From Saprospiraceae bacterium (lineage in GTDB: Bacteria > Bacteroidota > Bacteroidia > Chitinophagales > Saprospiraceae): a DNA stretch of 64,000 nucleotides. Location: contig JANQPA010000112.1 in the NCBI GenBank assembly GCA_028285545.1, forward strand, positions 62,001 to 126,000, read 5' to 3'. The notes under the pieces were generated by a model. It was not told the origin of the DNA. It saw only the letters and a list, made by a program, of their open reading frames with translations, and did not search any database. The translations under genes were made by a program, and so were the position numbers. Below are positions 33,421-42,531 of this stretch, piece after piece; positions within the stretch are counted from its first letter, which is position 1, and each line of letters starts with the position of its first letter.

Positions 33421-33944
33421 AGAACTTTGAAGAACGATTAAAAGGAGGGCATCCTAATTCTCTTGGCAATACAGTCGAAATAGTGGAAGAAGTTTTGAAT
33501 GAACCTCATTACTTTGATGAGTTGTTCAACTGCTACTTCAGCAATGATGAAGTAGTTCGGCTACGAACTTCCAATGCTATGAAAAGAGTATGCAAGGAAA
33601 AAAAAGAATTACTGATTCCTTATCTTGATAGATTTCTGACAGAAATAGCCAACATCAATCAAGCTTCCACCCAATGGACCTTATCTCAACTCTATGGCCT
33701 GTTGGAAAAAGATATGTCGGCAGCGCAGATCGAACAGGCCACTGAATTGATGAAAACCAACCTTGAGAACCACACCGATTGGATAGTTCTTAACGCCACT
33801 ATGGATACCTTAGGAAAATGGTCCAAAAAGAATGACCAATTAAAAACCTGGCTGCTTCCCCACCTGGAAAGATTGCAATTAGATGAACGAAAATCAATTT
33901 CAGGAAGAGCCACCAAAATTTTAGCGCAGCTTAATAAAAAATGA
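33417..33944 (+). CDS. HEAT-like helical protein
   Basis: A 175-residue cytosolic protein with repeated helix pairs (FNCYFSNDEVVRLRTSNAMKR, IVLNATMDTLGKWSK, SGRATKILAQL), resembling a short HEAT-repeat protein. It has no catalytic motif. It is translationally coupled to the genes on both sides by four-base overlaps. Function is unknown; a binding or scaffold role is inferred from the fold. Confidence 0.72.
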   Translation: MKNFEERLKGGHPNSLGNTVEIVEEVLNEPHYFDELFNCYFSNDEVVRLRTSNAMKRVCKEKKELLIPYLDRFLTEIANINQASTQWTLSQLYGLLEKDMSAAQIEQATELMKTNLENHTDWIVLNATMDTLGKWSKKNDQLKTWLLPHLERLQLDERKSISGRATKILAQLNKK

Positions 33945-34486
33945 AGAAACCCAGTAGCATTTTATTCGAAACTGATAGGCTATTAATCAGAGAATTTAAA
34001 CCAAGCGACCTTAATGCTGTTCAAGAATATGCTGGTGTTGAAGAGGTGGTAAAATATCAAAATTGGGGTCCAAACAATATTGAAGAAACAAAGGCCTTTT
34101 TAATTGGCTCCATAGCATTGAGGGATATGCATCCAAGAATGATTTATGAGTTGTGTATTGAATTAAAAACAGCAAAAAAAACAATCGGTGGATGTGGATT
34201 ATTTCTTGAAAAAGAAGATCTCAAAGCCGCCAAGATAGGCTACATCATAAATCCCGCATTTTGGAGCTCAGGGTATGCCACTGAAGCAACACTTGGCTTA
34301 ATAAAATATGGAAAAGAACAACTAGGCTTACACACCTTAAGAGCAACTTGTGATAAGCGAAATATAGCCTCACAAAGAGTTTTGGAAAAGAGTGGTTTCG
34401 AACTAGAAAAATTGATTGAAAAAGATTTTATGCAAAAAGGAGTGATGAGGGATACCTATTTATATAAGTTGACCTTCATAAATTAG
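33941..34486 (+). CDS. GNAT family N-acetyltransferase
   Basis: A 181-residue GNAT enzyme of the RimJ/RimL type: LLIREFKPSDLNAVQEYA at the start, KTIGGCGLFLEKEDLKAAKIGYIINPAFWSSGYATEATLGLIKYG (the acetyl-CoA region, about 82-128) and the RATCDKRNIASQRVLEKSGF motif. It transfers an acetyl group from acetyl-CoA to an amine; the substrate is unknown. It is the last gene of the thioredoxin/HEAT/GNAT operon. Confidence 0.9.
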   Translation: MKKPSSILFETDRLLIREFKPSDLNAVQEYAGVEEVVKYQNWGPNNIEETKAFLIGSIALRDMHPRMIYELCIELKTAKKTIGGCGLFLEKEDLKAAKIGYIINPAFWSSGYATEATLGLIKYGKEQLGLHTLRATCDKRNIASQRVLEKSGFELEKLIEKDFMQKGVMRDTYLYKLTFIN

Positions 34487-34635
34487 GATAATTTGCTCAA
34501 TAGCTCTATTGAGAATAGGCTTATGCAAAAAACAAGTTTTCCTTAATGATATTACCCTTCTTTTTTTGCCTTTTGGAAAAAATGTAAAAAGCAATATTTA
34601 AAGAAAACAGAAGCTCAATAAAATCATATTTAACA

Positions 34636-35265
34636 ATGATTAAAAGCAGACAAGACATTGAACAGGCGGAAAGAATATGGAGACTGAATCTTATTAATTC
34701 CATTTCGGGAATTAAGCCAGCCAATCTGATTGGTACAAGATCTTCAGATGGTCTGGATAATCTAGCTATATTTTCGTCGGTGGTCCATCTGGGATCAAAC
34801 CCGGCCCAATTGGGTTTTGTGTTAAGGCCCCAACCAGAAATACCAGGCGATACTTATAGAAATATTCAAGAGACCGGTTGTTATACTATCAATCATATCC
34901 CTCTGTCTTTGATAAAAAAGGCCCATTACACTTCTGCAAAATTCCCAAACGAAGTGTCAGAGTTCGAAAGAATGAAAATTGATAAGGAATTCATTGCTGA
35001 TTTTCCTGCTCCTTTTGTCAAGGAAAGTCCTGTGAAAATTGGAATGAGAATCATGGAAAGCATCCCTTTACCCAACAACTGTTCTTTCATTATTGGTTCC
35101 GTCGAATTAATTGCCTATCCTGAAGAATCCATCAATGATTTAGGGCAATTGAATTTGGCCGACTTCAATGGTATTGGCATCTCAGGCCTGAACACCTATT
35201 ATAGTTTGACAAAGCTCGATTCCTTTCCATATGCCAGAGCTCACGAAACTCCAGATTTTGAATGA
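34636..35265 (+). CDS. Flavin reductase family protein
   Basis: A 209-residue FMN-binding split-barrel protein of the flavin reductase-like family (KPANLIGTRSSDGLDNLAIFSSVVHLGSNPAQLGFVLRP, about 27-67; DTYRNIQETGCYTINHIPLS). It should bind FMN and reduce it or a substrate with NAD(P)H. It overlaps the photolyase-like gene by four bases. That pairing is common in Bacteroidota and suggests the reductase supplies reduced flavin or works on the same cofactor, which is inference. Confidence 0.87.
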   Translation: MIKSRQDIEQAERIWRLNLINSISGIKPANLIGTRSSDGLDNLAIFSSVVHLGSNPAQLGFVLRPQPEIPGDTYRNIQETGCYTINHIPLSLIKKAHYTSAKFPNEVSEFERMKIDKEFIADFPAPFVKESPVKIGMRIMESIPLPNNCSFIIGSVELIAYPEESINDLGQLNLADFNGIGISGLNTYYSLTKLDSFPYARAHETPDFE

Positions 35266-36752
35266 AAAAAGCCGTTAATCTTTTATTTCCACATCAACTT
35301 TTTGCACAACACCCGCTATTAAATAATGGTCATCCGGTCTATTTGATTGAGGAATACCTTTTTTTTAAACAATATCGTTTTCACAAGCAAAAGCTGGCCT
35401 TCCACCGTGCTAGCATGTGTTATTATAAGGATTACCTTAAAAAGAAAGGTATCAAGGTAAACTATATTGAATCTTCCAACCCTTTATCAGATATTCGTTT
35501 ACTTTTGGAAAATCTCCAGCATAAGAAAATTGAAGAAATAAACATAATTGACCCTGTTGACAATTGGCTGGAGAAAAGAATACGAGAGAATGTCAATACA
35601 ATGCAATTAAATGTGTTTGACAGCCCTCTTTTTCTGAACAAAAAGGAGGAGCTCCGTAGTTTTTTCAGGCCTGAAAAGAAGTTTTTCTTTCAAACAACCT
35701 TTTATAAACAGCAGCGAAAAAAACGCAATATTTTATTAGACAAAAACAAGCAGCCGATTGGAGGAAAATGGACTTATGATACTGAGAATCGTAAAAAATA
35801 TCCAAAAGGAAAAACTCCACCTGGCATTCACTTCCCAGCTTCTGATCCTTTCTGGGAAGAGGCAATCCACTATGTCCAAAAAAAATTTAGTGAAAATCCA
35901 GGTACACTCACACAAAGTCCGCTTTACCCATTTAGTCATGAAGCCGCACAAAATTGGTTTGAACAATTTTTAGAATTTCGATTCCATGATTTTGGCAGAT
36001 ATGAAGACGCCATTGTGATGAATGAATCCATTCTACATCATAGTGTTTTATCGCCTCTACTCAATGTAGGCCTCCTACTCCCGGAAGATATTTTGGATAA
36101 AAGCCTCCATTTTGCGGAATCAGCAGGCATCCCTATAAATTCCACGGAAGGGTTTGTAAGACAAATCATCGGTTGGAGAGAGTTCATCAGGGGAATCTAT
36201 GAATGCAAAGGCAGTCTGTCTCGAACAAGAAATTTTTGGGGCTTCCACAGAAAAATACCTGCCAGTTTTTATAATGGCACTACAGGTATCAAGCCCATTG
36301 ATCAAACGATCAAAAAAGTGCTATCCACTGGATATTGTCACCACATTGAACGCTTGATGATTTTAGGCAACTTCATGCTTCTTTGCGAATTTGATCCTGA
36401 TGAAGTATACAAATGGTTTATGGAGTTATTTATCGATGCCTATGACTGGGTGATGGTGCCCAATGTCTATGGAATGAGTCAATTCGCTGACGGCGGTCTT
36501 TTTGCCACTAAACCATATATCGGAGGTTCCAATTACATCAAAAAGATGAGCAATTACCCAAAATGGGCATGGGAAGAGGTCTGGGATGGATTATTCTGGC
36601 GCTTCATTCATCAACATCAGGATTTTTTCAAACAAAACCCACGAAGCGCTATGCTATACCACTCTTATAATCGTATGTCATCAGAACGAAGAGACAGGCA
36701 TCTAAAAAATGCAGAAACGTTTATTAATCAATTGAATGACATTCCTATTTAG
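35262..36752 (+). CDS. PhrB-like photolyase/cryptochrome without Fe-S cysteines
   Basis: A 496-residue protein of the prokaryotic (6-4)-photolyase/FeS-BCP group: an N-terminal Rossmann-like domain (KKAVNLLFPHQLFAQHP), then the FAD domain with FVRQIIGWREFIRGIY, YCHHIERLMILGNFMLL, DEVYKWFMELFIDAYDWVMVPNVYGMSQFADGGLFATKPYIGGSNYIKKMS. In PhrB the segment right after (SDYC-x2-C ... C) supplies three of the four ligands of a 4Fe-4S cluster; here it reads SNYPKWAWEEVWDGLFWRF (about 430-448), with no Cys. So the cluster is probably absent. It is a DNA-repair or light-sensing flavoprotein; which one is open. Confidence 0.88.
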   Translation: MKKAVNLLFPHQLFAQHPLLNNGHPVYLIEEYLFFKQYRFHKQKLAFHRASMCYYKDYLKKKGIKVNYIESSNPLSDIRLLLENLQHKKIEEINIIDPVDNWLEKRIRENVNTMQLNVFDSPLFLNKKEELRSFFRPEKKFFFQTTFYKQQRKKRNILLDKNKQPIGGKWTYDTENRKKYPKGKTPPGIHFPASDPFWEEAIHYVQKKFSENPGTLTQSPLYPFSHEAAQNWFEQFLEFRFHDFGRYEDAIVMNESILHHSVLSPLLNVGLLLPEDILDKSLHFAESAGIPINSTEGFVRQIIGWREFIRGIYECKGSLSRTRNFWGFHRKIPASFYNGTTGIKPIDQTIKKVLSTGYCHHIERLMILGNFMLLCEFDPDEVYKWFMELFIDAYDWVMVPNVYGMSQFADGGLFATKPYIGGSNYIKKMSNYPKWAWEEVWDGLFWRFIHQHQDFFKQNPRSAMLYHSYNRMSSERRDRHLKNAETFINQLNDIPI

Positions 36753-36806
36753 AGGGTTTAAAATGCTTGACGGCCAGCGGCCGCCAAGCATTTTAAACCC
36801 TCTAAA
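36748..36806. terminator. 22-bp palindrome with GC core
   Basis: Arms 36748-36769 and 36785-36806 are exact complements (22 pairs, TTTAGAGGGTTTAAAATGCT and on), closed by an A-C mismatch and the core CGGCC-AGC-GGCCG (36771-36783). A T-rich tract follows. The left arm starts in the stop codon of the photolyase gene. The core matches that of 13875-13923, while the arms are unrelated. Confidence 0.85.
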
Positions 36807-36941
36807 GAATTTTTTCCCTTGTACAAAGCAATTTGAATTTATTAATGGAATTTTAAACTTTCTCTAAAATAGCGCGAAATCGCATAGTAGTCTGTAGCTT
36901 AGCAGCAAATAACGTTTTCATAAAATATCCGAATTTCATTT

Positions 36942-37802
36942 ATGCAGACTAAAACAATTAGGCTTGGCGGCGTACCAGAACATTTCAATTTACCCATACA
37001 TCTTGCTATGGAAGATGGTAGTTTCGAAGGTAGGGGTGTAAAAGTGGAATGGACTGATTTTAAAGGAGGTACTGGTCAAATGACGAAAGCATTAAGAGAT
37101 GGTGAGGTTGATGCTTGCATTTTACTCACGGAAGGCATCATTAAAGATATCATCGACGGTAATAATTCAAAAATTATTTCTGGTTATGTAAATACTCCCT
37201 TGGTTTGGGGTATCCATACAGGAGTAAAAAACAGCCTGGAATATCATGGCCAAATTTATGACAAGCAATATGCCATCAGTCGATTTGGATCAGGTTCTCA
37301 CCTGATGGCAATTGTAGATGCTACCATAAATGACAAAAAAATAAATCGGGATCAGTTTAGCATCATCAAAAATTTGGATGGTGCTCTGGAATCATTAAAC
37401 AATCATTCAACGGATGTTTTTTACTGGGAAAAATATACTACCAAGCCTTATGTAGATGCGGGTCAATTGAAGAGAGTTGGTCAGTTTATCACTCCCTGGC
37501 CGTGCTTTATGATCGCCGCTACCGATGAAATCTTAGCTAAAGAACCAGAATCGATCATCAGAATGCTGCGAACCATTCACGATAGTAGTGACAAATTCAT
37601 GCAGACGGATGATAATATCCCGTTAGTAGCCAAACGCTATAATCAAAAAGTAAAAGATGTAACCCAATGGTATCATCGCACCGAATGGGCCATACACGGC
37701 TGGGTAAGTGATAAGATGCTGCGCAGTGTGATCCACAACCTCAAAGTGGCCGAGATCCTGAATGACGAAGATACTGTTCCTGAATTAGTTTGGAAAAGGT
37801 AA
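36942..37802 (+). CDS. Signal-less substrate-binding-fold protein
   Basis: A 286-residue protein with a periplasmic-binding-protein type II fold, similar to the NMT1/THI5 and SsuA group (IRLGGVPEHFNLPIHLAMEDGSFEGRGVKVEW, FKGGTGQMTKALRDGEVDACILLTEGI). It has no signal peptide or lipobox, unlike transport proteins of this type, and no ABC transporter genes are near. A signal-less family with this sequence style, typified by Ca3427 of Candida, is known. It is probably a cytosolic small-molecule-binding protein, possibly linked to thiamine-precursor-like ligands. That last point is inference. Confidence 0.8.
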   Translation: MQTKTIRLGGVPEHFNLPIHLAMEDGSFEGRGVKVEWTDFKGGTGQMTKALRDGEVDACILLTEGIIKDIIDGNNSKIISGYVNTPLVWGIHTGVKNSLEYHGQIYDKQYAISRFGSGSHLMAIVDATINDKKINRDQFSIIKNLDGALESLNNHSTDVFYWEKYTTKPYVDAGQLKRVGQFITPWPCFMIAATDEILAKEPESIIRMLRTIHDSSDKFMQTDDNIPLVAKRYNQKVKDVTQWYHRTEWAIHGWVSDKMLRSVIHNLKVAEILNDEDTVPELVWKR

Positions 37803-37843
37803 GTTTTAAGCTTTATTTTCTTTTTTTTCAAAAACCCAATTAT

Positions 37844-38707
37844 ATGAAATATTTAAAAAAAAGAAACTGGATCATTTCAGCCTTATGTTTGATGCTTTTT
37901 ATTATATCCCAAAATTGTTTGGCCGCTAAGCCTTTCCAAAGGGAAGTTTCTTTCGAAGTGGAAAATGGAAAAATGTACGTCCAGGTCCTGATAAGCATGA
38001 AACCTTACCGATTTCTTTTTGATACAGGAGCATCCGGATATGGAAGAATAGATTCCGCTCTGGTGTCTGAATTAAAATTACCTATAACTGGAACAAGTTT
38101 GAATTCCGATGGCACCAATACCTCTACCATAAATAATGTACGGGTATATAATATCAGTTTTGCCGGAATCGAATTTAAAAGAATAACCCTATATTCCCGA
38201 AATTACAATAGGGGAAATGCCAAAATTGTCCATGGTGTTATCGGACGGGCTTATTGGAAAGACTACTTACTTGAAATTGATTACCGAAATAAAAAAATGG
38301 TTTTTTCGGATAGATCTTTAAAGCGAATAGAGAGAAACACGCTAAGCTATGACAGGCCTTTTGTTATTCCTTTTAAAGTGGGAGAAAATGAAGTACGTGG
38401 GCATATCGACACAGGATCTCCTTTTACCATTCTTTTTCCCATGGAATATGCAAAAAAGGGAAATGTCTCAGAACTAGAACGGGCTGGAAGTGCAAGAAGT
38501 GCTAATACCAATTTTATATTCTGGAAAGCTTCCTTTTACGATGATATTCAAGTAGCAAACAATGTTGAAAAAAATCTCGAAGCAGTATTCTCAGATGTAA
38601 TCACTCATGTCAATATCGGAATGGGCTTTTTACAAAATTATCATATCTCCATAGATCAACAGAAAAAGTTGCTCCGATTAAAAAAATTCAATAGTGATAA
38701 GGATTGA
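37844..38707 (+). CDS. Exported retropepsin-like aspartyl protease
   Basis: The start is set at 37844 (MKYLKKRNWIISALCLMLFIISQNCLAA, a signal peptide), giving 287 residues; the frame before it overlaps the previous gene. Two aspartic-protease motifs are present, DTGAS at 60-64 and DTGSP at 189-193, each followed by a hydrophobic psi-loop pattern, so both halves of an active site may be carried in one chain, as in pepsins rather than in homodimeric retropepsins. It acts outside the cytoplasm. Its target is unknown. It follows the substrate-binding-fold gene by 41 bases. Confidence 0.82.
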   Translation: MKYLKKRNWIISALCLMLFIISQNCLAAKPFQREVSFEVENGKMYVQVLISMKPYRFLFDTGASGYGRIDSALVSELKLPITGTSLNSDGTNTSTINNVRVYNISFAGIEFKRITLYSRNYNRGNAKIVHGVIGRAYWKDYLLEIDYRNKKMVFSDRSLKRIERNTLSYDRPFVIPFKVGENEVRGHIDTGSPFTILFPMEYAKKGNVSELERAGSARSANTNFIFWKASFYDDIQVANNVEKNLEAVFSDVITHVNIGMGFLQNYHISIDQQKKLLRLKKFNSDKD

Positions 38708-38976
38708 ATAAAATCTAGTTTATCTAGACAAAACATTACCCATTCCAAATTTTCAAAAATTATTCCCAAAAGTGATCTTAAGTCAAAGACAAATGACTGC
38801 CTTCTGCAGTCAGGGAGGCAAATGGAGATATATGGAGACAAATTGTCTTATCCATGTATTATTTGTATGAAATATCCAGAAAATTATTTCTTAACTTGTC
38901 CAGTTCTGGAAAATCATTGCCATAATAGGCTAAATATCTCAACTTATTTCCATTTGTCCCTACTTATCTCCCCTAT
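38708..38976. other. Spacer with TGACTGC hairpin
   Basis: A 269-base spacer between convergent genes. It holds TGACTGC-CTTCT-GCAGTCA (38794-38812), perfect, similar in core to the GGCAGTC hairpins, and otherwise A/T-rich sequence. It probably ends transcripts from one or both sides. Confidence 0.45.
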
Positions 38977-39369
38977 TTATTTACTTATCATTTGATTAAA
39001 AGCAATGTGAAAATTATTGCAATCCTTAATCACAAAAGAGCGGTCTCCCCAAAACTGATCTTTTATAGGATCTACCACATTGACTCCTGCTTCTACCAAA
39101 GTATCATAATATTCATTAATATTTTTATCGTAAAGCCGTACCCATAAATAGACACCACCGCCTTCTAATGGGGCTTTTTCCGGATTTAAGTTGATCATCA
39201 GAGTAGACCCTTCAAAAGTTAATTGAGAATCCGTTGATTTTCCTTCTGGGTTTTTTTGGCGGAAGTTCTCCTTAAAATGTAATGAATTAATGTAATAATC
39301 AGCTGTTTCATCTATATTAGATACTGGTAAAACGGGTAAAATTCCTTTTGGAAATTGTGCTGGTTCCAT
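38977..39369 (-). CDS. VOC/glyoxalase-fold protein
   Basis: A 130-residue protein of the vicinal-oxygen-chelate superfamily, like bleomycin-resistance and glyoxalase proteins: ILPVLPVSNIDETADYYINSLHF at the start, LWVRLYDKNINEYYDTLVEAG in the middle, and DRSFVIKDCNNFHIAFNQ at the end. The metal-ligand set is only partly obvious, so it may be a binding protein rather than an enzyme. It is a single gene on the minus strand. Confidence 0.85.
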   Translation of the reverse strand: MEPAQFPKGILPVLPVSNIDETADYYINSLHFKENFRQKNPEGKSTDSQLTFEGSTLMINLNPEKAPLEGGGVYLWVRLYDKNINEYYDTLVEAGVNVVDPIKDQFWGDRSFVIKDCNNFHIAFNQMISK

Positions 39370-39622
39370 GTTTCTTGATTTAGTTAATGATGAATTTCAA
39401 GACAAAATTATGGGAAGGGACAAGAAATAAATTGACATTATGCGCCATAATTCAACTTGTTTTTCCAGCTATATTAGGTAGTTAAACAGAATATTCAATA
39501 CAAATCTAGCTGTATGAATAAATAGTCTCTTGCTTTTGAAGAAAAGGCAAAAATACCAGTTGGTCGATATGAAAAGACTCTTTCCAATCGTTATGTCAAC
39601 TAAACAAACCCTTAGTCCCGCT

Positions 39623-41353
39623 ATGAATAGTTTAATATCTTCAACTAAACTTTTAGTGCTAGTCCTTTGCACATTTCTTACTCTAAGTACAAAGGGGCAG
39701 ATTTACGAACCGACTATACTTATTTTGTCCTCCTATGAAACAACCGCAGATCAGTCATTAAAAAAAGAAATTGATGATTTTAACGAATTCCTTCGAAAAA
39801 ATCAAAAACAGAACAAAAGGGAAATCAATCAAATACTGAAAGAAATAAAAGATGAGCCTGAAAACATCAAAGTGATGTATCAAAAACAAATTGAGTTTTC
39901 TAAAGATCCAGATTTTTATAGCGTAATCTCTTCTATAACTGAAGGGTATTTACAATACAGGTTCTTTGAGCGATTCAAAAATATTCTGATTTATGCGACC
40001 AAAGAAAAGTCAATTGGCACTATTGAGCAATTAAAGGTTATTGCTGACGAAAAAAAAATGCAATACATCATTAACTTTCCTAAAGTAAATTCCTTTGTAG
40101 AGAATAATTCAAAGAAAACCATAATCAGGGTGCAGCTGTATGATAACTATCAGAAAAAAATTGTTTTAGATAAAAAGTTTACAGGAGAAGACAGGAATCC
40201 TGGGTTTGAGTTTGCCTGTGAGGATGGCTCTCTATCCTGCACCATCAATAATTCCTTATCCCAAGCGCTGAGAGAAATCACCTCCATAGTCGCTATCAAT
40301 AACCCAACCATTATTCGTGAACGAGAACTTGCTAAAGAAAGGGCAAGCACTTTATTTTCAAAATACTATCCGAAAAAAAAGGACGAAGATATTATTGATA
40401 TCATTGAAAAAATCGATACCAGTATCTCAACAAAAGGCTTTTATCATGGCTTTATGAACGAAAGTAAAACAAAATTCATAGGCTTTTTCGCATTAAATAG
40501 TCGGGTAACTAATTTTAAAGAGCTGCAAAAGGAAAATGACAAAAATGTACAAATCCTCAGCGATGACATCTACAATTTGGATAGCCTACCTACAATATAT
40601 GCCAATGTAGTTATAGGTATAAAGTTTCATTCAAACTGGTACCTCAAAAAAGACAAAGTAACCTATTTTAACGCTGAAGACTTTGAAACAGGGAAAAAGA
40701 AATTTTTCAACAATCTCCAGCATTGGAATTTTTTCAAGGAAAATTCATCTCAGTTTAATCCTGATTTTTGGGAAACTTATTTCTACGAAAAAGTTAAAGA
40801 CGTTTCTAAAGAGCCCGATTATGAAGAATATTATGAATCCATTTATAAAAGCGAGGAAGAAAGAAATAGAGGCTATATTGGCATGTATGAAATTGTGGCC
40901 GACCAATTGAGAAAAGAACAATCAAGGCAAAATGAAAAATTTGAAGAGACTGTTGGGGAGCAAATTTTAAGGCCATTTTTTGATCAATTGAAAATCAATC
41001 AGCCAGTGGAATTCTCAAACTACTTTCTAATGTATGAGAAATTTACATTGATTTTTCCAAGAGATAAGTCTCTTGTCCTTAATCCCCTTAAAGTTGAGAA
41101 TGGCAAGGGTCAAATACAACTCAGGTATTTTGTAGTGTTTCTTGATACTAAAGAATTTTATGAATGGACCTATTTAAAACCTAAAACGTTGAATGCCAAA
41201 ACACGGCATTATGGGAGCGAAATAGTTGATCAGATCTCAACTTTAACAGATTGGGATTTTAGTATTGAAACCTTAGATGACAAAAAATTTTGGGAACATT
41301 ACTTATTGAAAAAAAACGGTGGGAAATATCAATATTTGAAAAAGCTAGATTAA
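39623..41353 (+). CDS. Exported protein of unknown function, 577 aa
   Basis: I start at 39623 (MNSLISSTKLLVLVLCTFLTLSTKGQ, a signal peptide); in-frame ATG at 39569 and TTG at 39530 lie before it but extend the n-region unnaturally. The 577-residue protein is Lys/Glu-rich. After the signal it begins with strands EPTILILSSYET and contains an RVQLYDNYQKKIVLDKKFTGED segment that resembles a periplasmic beta domain, then long helical stretches. I recognise no family. It is flanked by an unrelated gene on each side and appears monocistronic. Confidence 0.75.
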   Translation: MNSLISSTKLLVLVLCTFLTLSTKGQIYEPTILILSSYETTADQSLKKEIDDFNEFLRKNQKQNKREINQILKEIKDEPENIKVMYQKQIEFSKDPDFYSVISSITEGYLQYRFFERFKNILIYATKEKSIGTIEQLKVIADEKKMQYIINFPKVNSFVENNSKKTIIRVQLYDNYQKKIVLDKKFTGEDRNPGFEFACEDGSLSCTINNSLSQALREITSIVAINNPTIIRERELAKERASTLFSKYYPKKKDEDIIDIIEKIDTSISTKGFYHGFMNESKTKFIGFFALNSRVTNFKELQKENDKNVQILSDDIYNLDSLPTIYANVVIGIKFHSNWYLKKDKVTYFNAEDFETGKKKFFNNLQHWNFFKENSSQFNPDFWETYFYEKVKDVSKEPDYEEYYESIYKSEEERNRGYIGMYEIVADQLRKEQSRQNEKFEETVGEQILRPFFDQLKINQPVEFSNYFLMYEKFTLIFPRDKSLVLNPLKVENGKGQIQLRYFVVFLDTKEFYEWTYLKPKTLNAKTRHYGSEIVDQISTLTDWDFSIETLDDKKFWEHYLLKKNGGKYQYLKKLD

Positions 41354-41488
41354 TAAAGGTTCTCTCGTCAAACTTTGGACTAAACCTCCGATATTCATTG
41401 TTGTTACGAGAAAAACATCATTAGATTACAAAATCTCAGCAAACCACCCTAGTTTTATTCCAAGTCTGAACTACAAATTTTAAGCATC

Positions 41489-42505
41489 ATGAAAGCACCT
41501 AGCATAGTTCATTTCCTGCTCCTTATCACAATTCCTTTATGCTATTCCTGTAACTCCAAAACCAAACAAGAGAAAAGCTACATCATCAATGGAAAAATTG
41601 AAGGTATAAAGAATGGAGAAGCCATATTAGCCAAACTAGATTTAGTGAGTAACGAAAGGATAAATATCGATACCTCCGATATTATTGACGGAAACTTCTC
41701 TTTTACAGGTCAAATCGAAAGCCCATACCTACACACTCTTTTTCTAAATGGCGATAAAGACAAAATTCATTTCTTTTTAGAAAACAGCCAAATTGATATT
41801 TCCGGCGATATGAATGATTTGGAAAAAATTAAAGTCGTCGGCTCAAAAGAAGATAGTTTGCATCGGTCTTATGCGATGGACGATATTTTTGACAGAAAAA
41901 AGGGAATGGAAATCATGCTGGATTATCCCAGCTATTCTTTCGCTGCTTTTACCGCTTATTATCAGTTCCAAATTCACAACATCCAGTTAGACACCCTGGA
42001 TATGATTATCAATAATTTTAAACCAGCAGTAAAACAGTCTGTCTATTTTAAACATTTAATAGAACTCTATACCACCCTTAAAAGAGTGGCCATTTCTGAA
42101 CCTGCTCCCAAATTTGCTATCCCAGATACCAAAGGAAAGATCGTTCAACTTGATGACTTCAAAGGGAAATATGTTCTGATAGATTTTTGGGCCTCCTGGT
42201 GTGCTCCTTGTAGAGCAGCTAATCCGGCTCTGGTGGAAGTCTACCATCATTTTTCGGATAAAAACTTTGCCATCCTTGGAATATCGGTTGATAAAAACAA
42301 AGAGCAGTGGGAAAAGGCCATTGAGGCTGATCAACTCCCCTGGGTTCAGCTATCTACTTTAGAAGGTTGGGGTGAGGTTTCCGATACTTATGGAGTCAAA
42401 GCCATTCCGCAAAATTTCTTGCTTGATCCAGATGGAATAATCATTGGAAAAAATTTAGAGCCTGAGCATTTAATAGAAAAACTAGAAGTACTTTTAACTG
42501 ACTGA
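41489..42505 (+). CDS. TlpA-like thiol-disulfide lipoprotein
   Basis: A 338-residue lipoprotein (LCYSC, about Cys21). Residues 28-130 fit the DUF4369 domain often found before thioredoxin modules in Bacteroidota (YIINGKIEGIKNGEAILAKLD), and 200-338 are a TlpA/ResA thioredoxin domain with FWASWCAPCRAANPALVEV (Cys-Ala-Pro-Cys) and the cis-Pro loop GVKAIPQNFLLDPDG. It should exchange disulfides in the periplasm. It is the second such lipoprotein in the window. The AraC gene follows by 26 bases. Confidence 0.9.
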   Translation: MKAPSIVHFLLLITIPLCYSCNSKTKQEKSYIINGKIEGIKNGEAILAKLDLVSNERINIDTSDIIDGNFSFTGQIESPYLHTLFLNGDKDKIHFFLENSQIDISGDMNDLEKIKVVGSKEDSLHRSYAMDDIFDRKKGMEIMLDYPSYSFAAFTAYYQFQIHNIQLDTLDMIINNFKPAVKQSVYFKHLIELYTTLKRVAISEPAPKFAIPDTKGKIVQLDDFKGKYVLIDFWASWCAPCRAANPALVEVYHHFSDKNFAILGISVDKNKEQWEKAIEADQLPWVQLSTLEGWGEVSDTYGVKAIPQNFLLDPDGIIIGKNLEPEHLIEKLEVLLTD

Positions 42506-42531
42506 GAGGGTTCAAAATAATCTATAAGTCT

